In this document: piece by piece, positions 34,158 to 43,797 of the stretch
How the letters are laid out: every line of letters starts with the position of its first letter
Numbering within the stretch: position 1 is the first letter of the stretch
DNA from: Cyclobacteriaceae bacterium
GTDB taxonomy: Bacteria > Bacteroidota > Bacteroidia > Cytophagales > Cyclobacteriaceae
NCBI GenBank assembly: GCA_020436165.1
Contig: JAGQYI010000001.1
Span: forward strand, 1 to 52,497
Length of the DNA stretch: 52,497 nucleotides
Direction: 5' to 3'
Translations under genes and position numbers: made by a program
The notes under the pieces: generated by a model
What the model was told of the DNA's origin: nothing
Databases searched by the model: none
What the model saw: the letters and a program-made list of their open reading frames with translations, nothing else

Positions 34158-34169
34158 GCAAACGATTGC
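34158..34169. promoter_or_regulatory. LacI-type operator between regulator and sus genes
   Basis: GCAAACGATTGC, with matching half-sites around a central CG. It lies between the LacI gene (minus) and the SusE/F-like gene (plus), about 150 bp from the first and 310 bp from the second, and so could serve either direction. The rest of the 470-bp gap (34011-34480) is AT-rich, and the only other structure seen is the inverted repeat at 34274. Confidence 0.75.
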
Positions 34170-34273
34170 GGTTTCGTTTCCGTTAAAAAAAGTTGAAAAA
34201 AAGCTTTGTAGTGCCGTTTTTGCTATTTAACATTAAGGTAACAATAGTTGAATTCAAACGGATTTTGACTTAA

Positions 34274-34293
34274 AAATGTTCTCAGGAACATTT
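34274..34293. promoter_or_regulatory. Perfect inverted repeat, possible second operator
   Basis: AAATGTTC, then TCAG, then GAACATTT: 8-bp arms and a 4-nt spacer, without a T-run. It differs from the LacI-type sites and may bind another regulator or form an RNA hairpin in the sus leader. Confidence 0.55.
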
Positions 34294-34480
34294 ACGCATA
34301 AAATACTTGGTTAATTAATTGAATTGCACTTTTAGATTGATTTTATCAAACGGATAGAATGAATTTAGAGTCAGAATACCGATTTGGATTTGCTATTGTT
34401 ATTTAGAAAATATTAGAATAATTAAATTATTATTGTTAGTAATCAATTAAACATGTTAATCAAATTTTAAGTTTTTTGTT

Positions 34481-36007
34481 ATGAAGCGAACAAACAGAAT
34501 TTTAAGTATTCTTTTGGGGGCTGCGATCATTTTCGGAGTGTCCTCATGTAAGAAAGATGACCCTACGATCGATCAGAAAGAGGGTATTCCTGTGGCCGAT
34601 GGATATTACATGGCCAAAGTTGATGAAGATCCTGCAGCAACATCTGCTTTAGTATCTGAACAAGTGGATGGTCCCGGTATTTCAGGAATGGATAGGGAAG
34701 GATTTGTACAAGGATATATGTACTTAACCGCAGGTAATTATAATCTGGTGAAAGTGTCAGATAAAGCCATTGAGCAAACTTTAGGTGGGACACTTACAAA
34801 AGTTTCAGGTGCTGATGCACATAACACTGAATGTGGTGGTGAAGCTGATACGGAATATAACTTGGTGAGTGCAACTGTTGATGGAGCAGCATTTGCTGTT
34901 CCTGCAGATGGCCTTTATGTTGTAGCGTATGATACCCAGCTTTCAGAAATCGTTTTTGACCAAATTGTTACAGTAGATGCCATTGGTACTGCTACACCAG
35001 GTGGATGGGGAGAAGATACTCCATTAACAACAACAATAACTGCCAGCGGATTAACCGCAGTTGCAGAAGGAGTTACGTTGGATGAAGATGTTATGAAGTT
35101 CAGATTTAACTGTCGTTGGGCTATAGATAGAAGGTTGGATACAGGCAAGGATTTTGCAAACGATAATGGATATTCATTCTGGACCAACTTTGGAGGCCAG
35201 AGCTTTGACAACCTTGTTGCAGGTAATAGATCCGATGGAGGAAATCTTCCTGTTCCAGAATATGCGGTATATACTATTAATTTTGCATGGACAGCAGAAG
35301 CTGGATTTACAGCTAGTATTACAAAAACTGGTGAAGCTGAGCCAAAACCAGAGTACCCCGATGTTATGTATCTTGTTGGAGCAGGTACTGCTTATGGTTG
35401 GGATGAACCAGGAACACATGAAGATGCTGTAATGCACACAGTTGCGAATAGTAAGGACGGCCTTTTCTGGAAAATATTGTACATTGAAGCTGGACAAGGA
35501 TTTAAAATTTCTGCTGCAAAATGGGCATCTCCTAATTTAGGTTTTGCAGATCCTGACTCTTATGATTCTGAAGGAGTAACAGTTTCCGATAAAGATGGAA
35601 ATATGGATATTGCCACTAGTGGAATGTACGAAGTTGTTCTTGATCTTAGAAATGATGAAACAAAAGTATCGATAAGACCAGCTGTTGTTTACGGTATTGG
35701 GGGAGATGGATCTGCATTTAATACTGGCTGGGCATCTAAGGATGCGGCAACTATGTTTACTGTTGATAATGTAGCCAAGACAATAACCTCTCCAGCAATA
35801 GCCGCTGATGGTAGTATAAGAACATATGCTTCACATCCTTGGGTTACAAATGCTGATGATGGAGACTGGTGGACTTCTGAGTTTGTACCTAATAGTGGTG
35901 TAATAGAATACAGAAACAACAGTGGTAACGACCCATCGTCAATTGCAGCTACAACTGGCCAGGTAATTACCTATTATTTTGATGATAATACTGCAACTTT
36001 AGAATAA
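34481..36007 (+). CDS. SusE/SusF-like starch-binding outer-membrane lipoprotein
   Basis: A 508-residue lipoprotein (lipobox G-V-S-S-C, Cys23). The mature part is beta-rich with SusE/F features: paired modules with W-containing binding faces (P-G-G-W-G-E-D-T-P near 168; V-M-Y-L-V-G-A-G-T-A-Y-G-W near 295; final module with S-H-P-W-V-T-N and D-G-D-W-W-T-S). SusE and SusF hold starch at the cell surface without cutting it. In Bacteroides they follow susC and susD; here the gene comes first, ahead of susC, and is followed by its own strong hairpin. Sequence within this family is variable, so the call rests on the context and the module style. Confidence 0.8.
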   Translation: MKRTNRILSILLGAAIIFGVSSCKKDDPTIDQKEGIPVADGYYMAKVDEDPAATSALVSEQVDGPGISGMDREGFVQGYMYLTAGNYNLVKVSDKAIEQTLGGTLTKVSGADAHNTECGGEADTEYNLVSATVDGAAFAVPADGLYVVAYDTQLSEIVFDQIVTVDAIGTATPGGWGEDTPLTTTITASGLTAVAEGVTLDEDVMKFRFNCRWAIDRRLDTGKDFANDNGYSFWTNFGGQSFDNLVAGNRSDGGNLPVPEYAVYTINFAWTAEAGFTASITKTGEAEPKPEYPDVMYLVGAGTAYGWDEPGTHEDAVMHTVANSKDGLFWKILYIEAGQGFKISAAKWASPNLGFADPDSYDSEGVTVSDKDGNMDIATSGMYEVVLDLRNDETKVSIRPAVVYGIGGDGSAFNTGWASKDAATMFTVDNVAKTITSPAIAADGSIRTYASHPWVTNADDGDWWTSEFVPNSGVIEYRNNSGNDPSSIAATTGQVITYYFDDNTATLE

Positions 36008-36025
36008 ACAGTGTTACATAAAATT

Positions 36026-36058
36026 GTTAAAAAGCTGCCTTCAAGGCAGCTTTTTAAC
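36026..36058 (+). terminator. Terminator/attenuator between SusE/F-like and SusC genes
   Basis: Perfect 16-bp arms gttaaaaagctgcctt (36026-36041) and aaggcagctttttaac (36043-36058). The T-run is part of the arm. It would reduce or end transcription from the upstream gene before susC. Confidence 0.8.
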
Positions 36059-36145
36059 AATTACCCCTAATTGTAATTGTCTTCACCACTAATTGGTTAA
36101 GGCAATTTGAAGCTAGCTTTTAAGAATGTACTTGCTAATTCGCAA

Positions 36146-36176
36146 TTTGACCTTACTTATTTAACTGGTATCATTT
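36146..36176 (+). promoter_or_regulatory. Candidate promoter of susCD
   Basis: TTTG (36146-36149), then 19 nt, then TATCATTT (36169-36176), a near match to TTTG-N19-TAnnTTTG. The ATG is 33 nt downstream. It would let susCD be expressed separately from the first gene. Confidence 0.4.
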
Positions 36177-36209
36177 TTAAAAGTTCATAAACGAACTAAA
36201 ATTTTATTT

Positions 36210-39200
36210 ATGATGAATATTTACAGTAGAATCAGGCATCAAGCTACTGCTTCTAAAGATACGCTTGTACTGCTTGTTGTTTTTACCTTTCTATTGATCT
36301 CTGGCAACTCTTTTGCCCAAGACAGGTCAGTAAGTGGTAAAGTTGTTGATGGTAGCACCGGTGATGCAGTACCTGGAGCTACCGTTGTTGAGAAAGGAAC
36401 GCAAAATGGAGTTATTACAGATATGGATGGCAATTTTAAAATTGCGCTTAGTGATGATAATTCCATTTTAGTTGTTTCGTTTGTTGGTTACACTAACAAA
36501 GAAGTTGCAGTTGGGAATCAATCGAATATTACCATAGAATTGGAAGAAGATATTCAACAGTTGGCTGAAGTAGTTGTGGTAGGATACGGTACTCAGGAGG
36601 CAAAAGACGTGACTGGTGTTGTTGCAACTGTAAAGCCGAAAGATTTTAACAGGGGTGCGATAGCAAGTCCTGAAAACTTAATGGCAGGTAAAATTGCCGG
36701 TGTGTCTGTAACTCCAAGCACAGAACCAGGAGGAGGATCTAATATTGTAATTAGAGGAGCAACATCGCTTAATTCTGGCCAAGATCCTTTGATTGTAGTA
36801 GATGGTGTAATCTTGGATAATTCTGGATATGGTGGTGGTCGCAATGCACTCAACTTTATAAACCCAAGTGATATTGAGAGTATGACGGTTCTTAAAGATG
36901 CATCAGCTTCTGCTATTTATGGTTCAAGAGCTGCCGCTGGAGTAATTTTAATCACTACAAAAAATGGTAGTGTGGGTAAAACTACAGTAACTTACGATGG
37001 TTATTATTCTTATGCTTTGCCTCAAAAGAACTTTGGTTTTCTAAGTCCCAGCAACTTTGAAATAATAGTTGGTAATGAAGCACCTCAAGTATTGTCTAAA
37101 TTGGGTGTTCCAGACCCAAACGACCCAAGTAATAGAATTATTTATAGTACTAATTGGGTAGATGAGGTGATTCAGCCTGTTTCAAGTCAGAATCATAATA
37201 TATCAATAAGCGGTGGTAATGAAAAAACTACTTACTCAATGTCGCTTAACCAAATGATAAATAATGGTATTGTTAAGTACTCACAGAATAAACTTACCAG
37301 AGCAAGTATAAATATATCGACCAAAGCACTTGACGATAATCTAAAAGTATCGTTTCAACAACGTATATCTTATTCTCAGGATAATTTCAGCAATAATGTA
37401 ACAGGAACAGCTTTATCATTTGATCCGACAAAACCTATATATGATGAAAGTAATACTTCCTTTGGAGGTTACTGGGAATGGAAGGTGGGTTTGGCTCCTG
37501 CAAACCCAGTTTCAACGCTTGAGCAAATAGATAATCTTGGTGAAAATTTGAGAAGTTTCTCTGCTGTTAATGCTGAGTATAGTATTCCTTTCCTTGAAGG
37601 TCTATCTGTTAATGTGATTGCATCGGCTGATTTTAGAAATGGTAAATACCAGTACTTCAGACCTACTACTCATTTGTCTGGACTGGATAGTTTGGGTTAC
37701 ATGAATGTTGGTACTAACCTGGGTAAGACATTTAATTTTGAACCTTACATCCGATATAAGACTGATATTGAATCGATTGATGCATCCTTGGAAGTAATGG
37801 CAGGTTATTCGTTTCAATCTGTATTTAGTTCAAGTTATGGATATGAAGGGAATAACCTTTCAACAAATAAATTCGGATTCAATGATGCATCAATTATTGA
37901 TAAGACAACATTAGCTCCTTGGAGAATCCATCCTTTAGAAAATCAACTTCAGGCTGTCTATGGTAGAGTGAACTTTTCTTTTAAAGATAAATACTTGTTG
38001 ACATCTAATGTTCGATATGATGGTTCTACAAGATTTGGTCCTAGTAATCGTTACGGAACTTTTCCTTCTGTTGCTGTTGGATGGAGGATGTTGGATGAAG
38101 ATTTTATGACATTCTTAAAAGGAACGTTTACTGATTTAAAATTCAGAGTTGGTTGGGGACAAATAGGTAACCAAGCAATTGGTGATTATAGATATGATCA
38201 ATTCTACTATTCTAGTACAAATGATGCCAGATACCAGTTTGGGGATACTTTTTACAATATGTTGAGGCCCACAGCTGTAGATCGTGGAGTTCAATGGGAA
38301 GTTACTACTACTACCAATATTGGATTAGATTATGGTTTATTGAATAATAGACTTTTTGGATCACTAGAATTCTATAATAAAGTAACCTCATTACTTCTTA
38401 CAGAAGTACCTGCAATAGCATTTATAAATGTTGGAGATGCAGTAACTACAAATGTTGCAGGTATGTACAATAGGGGGGTTGAACTTGCGGTTAATGGAGT
38501 ACTTTATGATGGGCAGGATTTCACTTGGAACCTTAACACCAACATAGCATGGAATAAGAATGAGATTACCAAGCTTAGTTACGGTGGAGATTCACCTATT
38601 CTAAACAGAGGTGGCATCAGTGGAGATGTAGGACAAACCATAAAAGTTTGGAAAGAAGGTGAGCCTTACGATGCATTTTATACATATGTAAGAGATCCGA
38701 ATGGTGTTTCATTAAGTGGTGTCAAATACCAGGATGTAGATGGTGATGGTATTATTAATGAAAATGACTTACAAGTAGTTGGTAAACCTGCTCCTGATGT
38801 AATTATAGGTTTAACTTCAAGTATGACGTATAAAAACTTTGGCCTTGATTTTACTATGAGAAGTAATATAGGTAACAAGGTTTATAATAATACAGCTTCA
38901 GCAAATGGATACTCTGAACAGATATTTCAAGGTGGAATTTTAAATAATGTTCATGAATCTATTTTGGAAACTGGTTATACCAGTCGCCAGTTGCATTCAG
39001 ATTATTATATTGAAAACGGGTCTTTTCTGGTATTAGATAATATCACACTTAGCTATAACTACAATAAGTTAGATTTTATGGATGCAAGATTTTATGCAAC
39101 TGCACAAAATCTGCTTACAATAACTGGCTATAGTGGTCCTAACCCAGAGATTGCGGGTGGTATAGATAACAATTTATATCCAAGGGCCACAACGTTTATT

Positions 39201-39224
39201 GTTGGTGCTACTTTAAAATTTTAA
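36210..39224 (+). CDS. SusC/RagA-family TonB-linked outer-membrane transporter
   Basis: A 1004-residue outer-membrane transporter. The signal peptide ends near residue 36 (S-F-A-Q). A carboxypeptidase-regulatory-like domain follows (V-S-G-K-V-V-D-G to about 110), then a TonB-box-like E-V-V-V-V-G-Y-G-T-Q, the plug domain (I-V-I-R-G-A-T-S-L-N-S, then V-L-K-D-A-S-A-S-A-I-Y-G-S-R-A-A-A-G-V), and a 22-strand-type barrel ending in A-T-L-K-F. With the SusD protein 7 bp downstream it should import malto-oligosaccharides using TonB energy. ATG codons at 36210 and 36213 are both possible starts. Confidence 0.97.
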   Translation: MMNIYSRIRHQATASKDTLVLLVVFTFLLISGNSFAQDRSVSGKVVDGSTGDAVPGATVVEKGTQNGVITDMDGNFKIALSDDNSILVVSFVGYTNKEVAVGNQSNITIELEEDIQQLAEVVVVGYGTQEAKDVTGVVATVKPKDFNRGAIASPENLMAGKIAGVSVTPSTEPGGGSNIVIRGATSLNSGQDPLIVVDGVILDNSGYGGGRNALNFINPSDIESMTVLKDASASAIYGSRAAAGVILITTKNGSVGKTTVTYDGYYSYALPQKNFGFLSPSNFEIIVGNEAPQVLSKLGVPDPNDPSNRIIYSTNWVDEVIQPVSSQNHNISISGGNEKTTYSMSLNQMINNGIVKYSQNKLTRASINISTKALDDNLKVSFQQRISYSQDNFSNNVTGTALSFDPTKPIYDESNTSFGGYWEWKVGLAPANPVSTLEQIDNLGENLRSFSAVNAEYSIPFLEGLSVNVIASADFRNGKYQYFRPTTHLSGLDSLGYMNVGTNLGKTFNFEPYIRYKTDIESIDASLEVMAGYSFQSVFSSSYGYEGNNLSTNKFGFNDASIIDKTTLAPWRIHPLENQLQAVYGRVNFSFKDKYLLTSNVRYDGSTRFGPSNRYGTFPSVAVGWRMLDEDFMTFLKGTFTDLKFRVGWGQIGNQAIGDYRYDQFYYSSTNDARYQFGDTFYNMLRPTAVDRGVQWEVTTTTNIGLDYGLLNNRLFGSLEFYNKVTSLLLTEVPAIAFINVGDAVTTNVAGMYNRGVELAVNGVLYDGQDFTWNLNTNIAWNKNEITKLSYGGDSPILNRGGISGDVGQTIKVWKEGEPYDAFYTYVRDPNGVSLSGVKYQDVDGDGIINENDLQVVGKPAPDVIIGLTSSMTYKNFGLDFTMRSNIGNKVYNNTASANGYSEQIFQGGILNNVHESILETGYTSRQLHSDYYIENGSFLVLDNITLSYNYNKLDFMDARFYATAQNLLTITGYSGPNPEIAGGIDNNLYPRATTFIVGATLKF

Positions 39225-39231
39225 TTGAGCG

Positions 39232-40815
39232 ATGATGAAAAGGATATATATAATATTAATACTGGTAGTAACATTTATAAGTAGCTGCACTGACTTAGAT
39301 TTAAAACCTTTAGATGGTGCTGGTGCAGACTTTACATTTACTGATGTTTTATCATACAAGCAATACATGGCCAAAATTTTTGGAGCATACATGATGACAG
39401 GACAAGATGGTCCTGCGGGTGATCCTGATTTGCATCTAGTTAACGATGAAGGATTTACAAGCTATATGCGAGCTTACTGGAAAGCCCAACAGATAACAAC
39501 AGATGAAACCCACTTAACATGGACTGATGGTGGAATTCAAGATATGAATTTTCAACAATGGACATCTGAAAATCAATTTGTGAGAGTGCTTTATTATCGT
39601 TTGGCACTAATTATATCTTTATCAAATGATTTTCTTGAACAAGCTGAAGAATCAAAGTTGGATTCTAGGGGATTTAATGCAAGTGACAAGGCAGAAGTAA
39701 TTGGCTTTACAAAGGACGTTCGTTTTTTAAGAGCAATGGCTTACTGGCACGCATTGGATCTGTTCAGAAATGTTCCATTGGTCACAAAAATTACTTCAGA
39801 TCCTCCAAGCCAGGCTACACCACAAGAAACTTTTGACTTTATTGAATCTGAGTTGAATGATATTGAAGGTGATTTACCTGATCCTCAATTTCCGGAGCCT
39901 GAATACGGACGCGTAAATAAGGCTGCAGTTTGGATGCTACAGGCTAAGTTGTACCTGAATGCCGAAGTGTATATTTCCCAGTCCAAATATACCGAGTGTC
40001 TAACTGCAGTAAATAAGGTTATCAATTCAGGTGTTTATTCGTTAAACCCTGTTTATCTTGATAATTTTAAAGCAGATAACAACTTGTCCCAAGAGTTAAT
40101 TTTTACATTTAATTCCGATGGAGTTAGTTCTCAAACATGGGGTGGTACAACATTCTTGGTGCATGCTCCGATCTTAACTACAATGACGCCTGCTGATTAT
40201 GGTGTTGATGCTGGTTGGTCAGGTCCTCGTGCAACAAGTGCATTTGTTAACAAATTTGCAGATATTACAGGAGCTACAGATAAGAGAGCCATTTTTGTAA
40301 CAACTGGACGCACTTTAGAATTGCCTGTGCCTAACGACAATGCTTCCACAGGAGGTTATGGTGTTCCCAAATATTCTAATAAAACTTCTGGAGGTATTGA
40401 TGGCAGCAATCAAACTTTCGTAGATACGGATTGGCCTGTGTTTAGGTTAGCAGATGCTTATTTAATGTATGCAGAAGCTGTTTTAAGAGGAGGGTCTGGT
40501 GGTGATTTGGGTACGGCTTTAGGCTACATAAATGACCTTCGTTTTAGAGCTTATGGGGATAATTCAGGAGACATAACTTCAGGTGAATTGAACTTAGATT
40601 TTATTCTTGATGAAAGATCAAGAGAATTGTATTGGGAAGCCACAAGAAGGGTAGATCTTATTCGTTATGGTTTATTTACCGGAGGTAGTTATGTGTGGCC
40701 ATGGAAGGGGGGAGTTGAAGCAGGAACTTCAACTGATGGAAAATATAATGTATTTCCTATTCCAGCTACTGATTTAAGTGCAAATCCAAATCTGGTACAA
40801 AACCCAGGTTTTTAA
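39232..40815 (+). CDS. SusD/RagB-family surface glycan-binding lipoprotein
   Basis: A 527-residue lipoprotein (F-I-S-S-C, Cys19) that caps SusC and binds the glycan. It shows the helical TPR-like N-terminal half (D-V-R-F-L-R-A-M-A-Y-W-H-A-L-D-L-F) and the diagnostic C-terminal D-E-R-S-R-E-L-Y-W-E-A-T-R-R-V-D-L-I-R-Y. ATG at 39232 or 39235. The gap to susC is 7 bp, so they are one transcript. A terminator follows. Confidence 0.96.
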   Translation: MMKRIYIILILVVTFISSCTDLDLKPLDGAGADFTFTDVLSYKQYMAKIFGAYMMTGQDGPAGDPDLHLVNDEGFTSYMRAYWKAQQITTDETHLTWTDGGIQDMNFQQWTSENQFVRVLYYRLALIISLSNDFLEQAEESKLDSRGFNASDKAEVIGFTKDVRFLRAMAYWHALDLFRNVPLVTKITSDPPSQATPQETFDFIESELNDIEGDLPDPQFPEPEYGRVNKAAVWMLQAKLYLNAEVYISQSKYTECLTAVNKVINSGVYSLNPVYLDNFKADNNLSQELIFTFNSDGVSSQTWGGTTFLVHAPILTTMTPADYGVDAGWSGPRATSAFVNKFADITGATDKRAIFVTTGRTLELPVPNDNASTGGYGVPKYSNKTSGGIDGSNQTFVDTDWPVFRLADAYLMYAEAVLRGGSGGDLGTALGYINDLRFRAYGDNSGDITSGELNLDFILDERSRELYWEATRRVDLIRYGLFTGGSYVWPWKGGVEAGTSTDGKYNVFPIPATDLSANPNLVQNPGF

Positions 40816-40867
40816 TTTTTGAATTATTCATGTAATCTTCATAATAATTTACTTGATTAATTGGTTC

Positions 40868-40910
40868 GGACAGTGCGGGCGCCTAACGGTGGATCGCACT
40901 GTTCCTTTTT
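40868..40910 (+). terminator. Intrinsic terminator after susD
   Basis: The stem gacagtgcg (40869-40877) pairs with cgcactgttc (40895-40904, one G-T pair), followed by five T residues. The loop is 17 nt and GC-rich. Confidence 0.75.
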
Positions 40911-40917
40911 AACCCAT

Positions 40918-40925
40918 TATCTTTG
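40918..40925 (+). promoter_or_regulatory. Candidate -7 box of the secreted amylase gene
   Basis: TATCTTTG, an exact TAnnTTTG match just after the susD terminator and 25 nt before the ATG. No -33 TTTG is at the preferred spacing. Confidence 0.45.
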
Positions 40926-40950
40926 AAAAACCTTTTAACAGAATGATCTG

Positions 40951-43728
40951 ATGAAACATATAGCCCTATACTTTTTACTTTCTTTAAACCTCACAGTGGT
41001 CTTTGGCCAGGTTACCGTTGACCCACCATGTTTTGGTGATAACGATGAAATAACCATTATTTATGATGCCACTCAAGGGACATCTGGTTTGGTAGGAGCT
41101 TCAAAAGTATATATGCATGCCGGAGTTATTATCGATTCTCCTGAAGGAACGAGCTGGCAGCATGTGGTAGGTAATTGGGGTCAGGATGATGGAGTAGGCC
41201 AAATGACCAAAGTCTCTGGCCAAACTAATAAATGGGAAATAACTTTGACTCCTCGTACTTATTTTAACGTACCGGCTTCTGAGACTATATACAGGCTTGG
41301 AATGGTTTTTAGGAATGAAGATGGTTCTAAAGAAGGAAAAAATGAAGCAAATGGCGACATATTTGTAACTCTTGCTCAAGATGTTGTTAATCTGCAATTA
41401 ACAGAAATCCCTCCTAATTTAGTTAATGGTGGTGATATGATTTCAATGGCTGCTTCTACTTGTGCAAATGCAGTCTTTACGCTATACGTTAATGACGTTC
41501 AGGAAACACAAATATCAGGTACAAACTCTTTTTCATATAGTTATGAGGTTGTTCAGAGTCCGGGTGAAAACGTGGCCTTTAAACTTGAAGCGGATGTTGA
41601 CGGAACTACAAATGCAGAAGAGTTTTCTGTTACAGTTAGAACACCGACAGTGGAAGAACCACGACCCGCGGGCGTAATTGATGGAATCAATTACGATAAG
41701 AATGATCCTACCAAGGTCACTTTGTCGCTTTTGGCCCCTTTTAAGTCTTCCGTTTACGTTATAGGCGATTTCAATGACTGGATAATCAAACCAGAGTATC
41801 AAATGAAAAAGGACGGGGAGCACTTTTGGTTGGAAATAAATGGCTTGAGTCCCGGAAAGGAATATGTTTTTCAATATCTTATTGATGAAACTATTCGTGT
41901 AGCTGATCCTTTTACTGATAAAGTGAGTGATCCTTATGACGATAAATATATCAGTGACGAAACGTACCCTAATTTGATAAAGTATCCTGATGGTAAGACT
42001 ACCAATAGAGCTTCGGTTTTGCAAACTGCTCAGCAACCTTATCAATGGACAAATACATCATTTTCTCCTGCTGCTAGAGAGAATCTTGTGATTTATGAAC
42101 TGCTTGTAAGGGATTTTGATAATCTTCATACTTACAAAGCAGTTATGGATAGGTTAGATTACCTTCAATCTTTGGGTGTAAATGCAATAGAATTAATGCC
42201 AGTAAATGAGTTTGAAGGGAATTCAAGTTGGGGATATAATCCTAATTTTTATTTTGCTCCAGATAAGTACTACGGTCCAAAAAATGAGTTAAAGGCTTTA
42301 ATAGATGAATGTCACAACCGTGGAATAGCTGTTATACTTGATATGGTACTCAATCACTCTTATGGTTCTTCCCCAATGGTTCGGATGTATTGGAATTCTT
42401 CAGAAGGAAGGCCTTCGGCTGATAACCCATGGTACAACGAAAAAAGCAATTTCGAGAACCCGGATGCTCAGTGGGGCTATGATTTTAATCATGAAAGTCA
42501 ATATACCAAGAATTTTGTTGATAGCGTAAACACGTATTGGATGCAGGAATATAAAGTAGATGGTTTTCGTTTCGATTTCACCAAGGGTTTCAGTAATAAT
42601 TTCAAGAGTCTATCATCTGATTCCTGGGGAAGCAAGTACGATGCTAATAGGATAGCTATTTTGGAAAGAATGACAAGTGTAATTTGGGAAAAGAATCCTA
42701 ATGCCTATGTTATTTTTGAACATCTTTCTGATAATTCCGAAGAAACGGTTTTGGCCAATTACGGCATAATGCTTTGGGGTAATATGAACTATGATTATAA
42801 TGAGATTAGCATGGGTTATGCAAGCGGTAAATCTATAAATTGGGGATATTATGAATCAAGAGGATGGTCTAAAAACCGGCTGGTAAGCTACATGGAAAGC
42901 CATGATGAAGAGCGGCAAATGTTTAAAAATATTACGTATGGTAACAGTGCCGGAAGTTATGATGCAAAAGCACTAAGTGTGGCGCTTCAAAGATCTGGTG
43001 CGGCAACAGCATTTTTTCTTACAGTACCTGGACCTAAAATGATATGGCAATTTGGAGAATTTGGGTATGATATTTCAATTGATCAAGGTGGAAGAGTTGG
43101 TGAAAAACCAACAAAATGGGAGTATCTGGATAATTCTAATCGATTAAGATTATTTGATACCTATAAAGCATTAATTGATTTGAGAGAAAAATATGATGTA
43201 TTTACCGAAGGGAACTTTTCATGGCAACCGGATGGTAATTATAAATCTATCCATATTGCCAATGCAGACACAAGTGTTGTTATATTGGGTAATTTTGATG
43301 TACTTCCAACAGATATGGACCCAAAGTTTCAACACACCGGAACCTGGTATAATTTCTTTTCGGGACATGAAATCGAAGTAAGTGATGTCAACGCTTCATT
43401 AACCCTCGGGCCTGGCGAATTTCGTATTTATACCGATCACAAACTATTTACCCCGGATATTGTATTGGGTATCGAAAAAGTTAGCAGTGATCGCAGGTTG
43501 GAAATCTACCCAAATCCTGTTAAAAATTCGCTCAGAATTTATTCAGAAGGCAGCAATGAACTTGTTAGAAGCTGGAGAATAATTGATTCTTATGGCCGGG
43601 AGGTCTTAAATGGAAAAACGTTAGATAGCGCTCAGCCACTTATTGTTTCCGACCTTCCTTCGGGCTTATTTACTTTGATTATTGAAACTGAAAACCATAG
43701 AACACCACTTAAGTTCATTAAAGAATAA
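40951..43728 (+). CDS. T9SS-exported multidomain GH13 alpha-amylase
   Basis: A 925-residue secreted enzyme. A signal peptide (residues 1-19) is followed by a DUF4961-like N-terminal domain (about 20-150) and a linker module. A CBM48-like domain comes next (V-Y-V-I-G-D-F-N-D-W near 275), then the GH13 catalytic barrel (about 370-760). Catalytic residues are Asp542 (D-G-F-R-F-D-F), Glu590 (V-I-F-E-H-L) and Asp652 (S-H-D-E-E-R). The last 80 residues (L-E-I-Y-P-N-P-V-K-N-S, then D-L-P-S-G-L-F-T-L-I-I-E) are a T9SS type A sorting domain, so the enzyme is sent to the surface or medium. It fills the outer starch-cutting role of SusG. It has its own candidate -7 box and a terminator. Confidence 0.94.
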   Translation: MKHIALYFLLSLNLTVVFGQVTVDPPCFGDNDEITIIYDATQGTSGLVGASKVYMHAGVIIDSPEGTSWQHVVGNWGQDDGVGQMTKVSGQTNKWEITLTPRTYFNVPASETIYRLGMVFRNEDGSKEGKNEANGDIFVTLAQDVVNLQLTEIPPNLVNGGDMISMAASTCANAVFTLYVNDVQETQISGTNSFSYSYEVVQSPGENVAFKLEADVDGTTNAEEFSVTVRTPTVEEPRPAGVIDGINYDKNDPTKVTLSLLAPFKSSVYVIGDFNDWIIKPEYQMKKDGEHFWLEINGLSPGKEYVFQYLIDETIRVADPFTDKVSDPYDDKYISDETYPNLIKYPDGKTTNRASVLQTAQQPYQWTNTSFSPAARENLVIYELLVRDFDNLHTYKAVMDRLDYLQSLGVNAIELMPVNEFEGNSSWGYNPNFYFAPDKYYGPKNELKALIDECHNRGIAVILDMVLNHSYGSSPMVRMYWNSSEGRPSADNPWYNEKSNFENPDAQWGYDFNHESQYTKNFVDSVNTYWMQEYKVDGFRFDFTKGFSNNFKSLSSDSWGSKYDANRIAILERMTSVIWEKNPNAYVIFEHLSDNSEETVLANYGIMLWGNMNYDYNEISMGYASGKSINWGYYESRGWSKNRLVSYMESHDEERQMFKNITYGNSAGSYDAKALSVALQRSGAATAFFLTVPGPKMIWQFGEFGYDISIDQGGRVGEKPTKWEYLDNSNRLRLFDTYKALIDLREKYDVFTEGNFSWQPDGNYKSIHIANADTSVVILGNFDVLPTDMDPKFQHTGTWYNFFSGHEIEVSDVNASLTLGPGEFRIYTDHKLFTPDIVLGIEKVSSDRRLEIYPNPVKNSLRIYSEGSNELVRSWRIIDSYGREVLNGKTLDSAQPLIVSDLPSGLFTLIIETENHRTPLKFIKE

Positions 43729-43751
43729 GTTAATAAGTGAGTTAATATATG

Positions 43752-43784
43752 AAAGGTCTAAGCTCTTTGCTGAGACCTTTTTTT
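43752..43784 (+). terminator. Intrinsic terminator after the secreted amylase
   Basis: The stem AAAGGTCT (43752-43759) pairs with AGACCTTT (43773-43780), followed by a T-run to 43784. The next gene's ATG lies only 13 nt further on. Confidence 0.85.
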
Positions 43785-43797
43785 GTACATTTACCTT

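Noticed and set aside
41533-42045. 170-codon open frame antisense to the secreted amylase
   Set aside because: It lies opposite well-conserved CBM and GH13 sequence and shows no family motif of its own.
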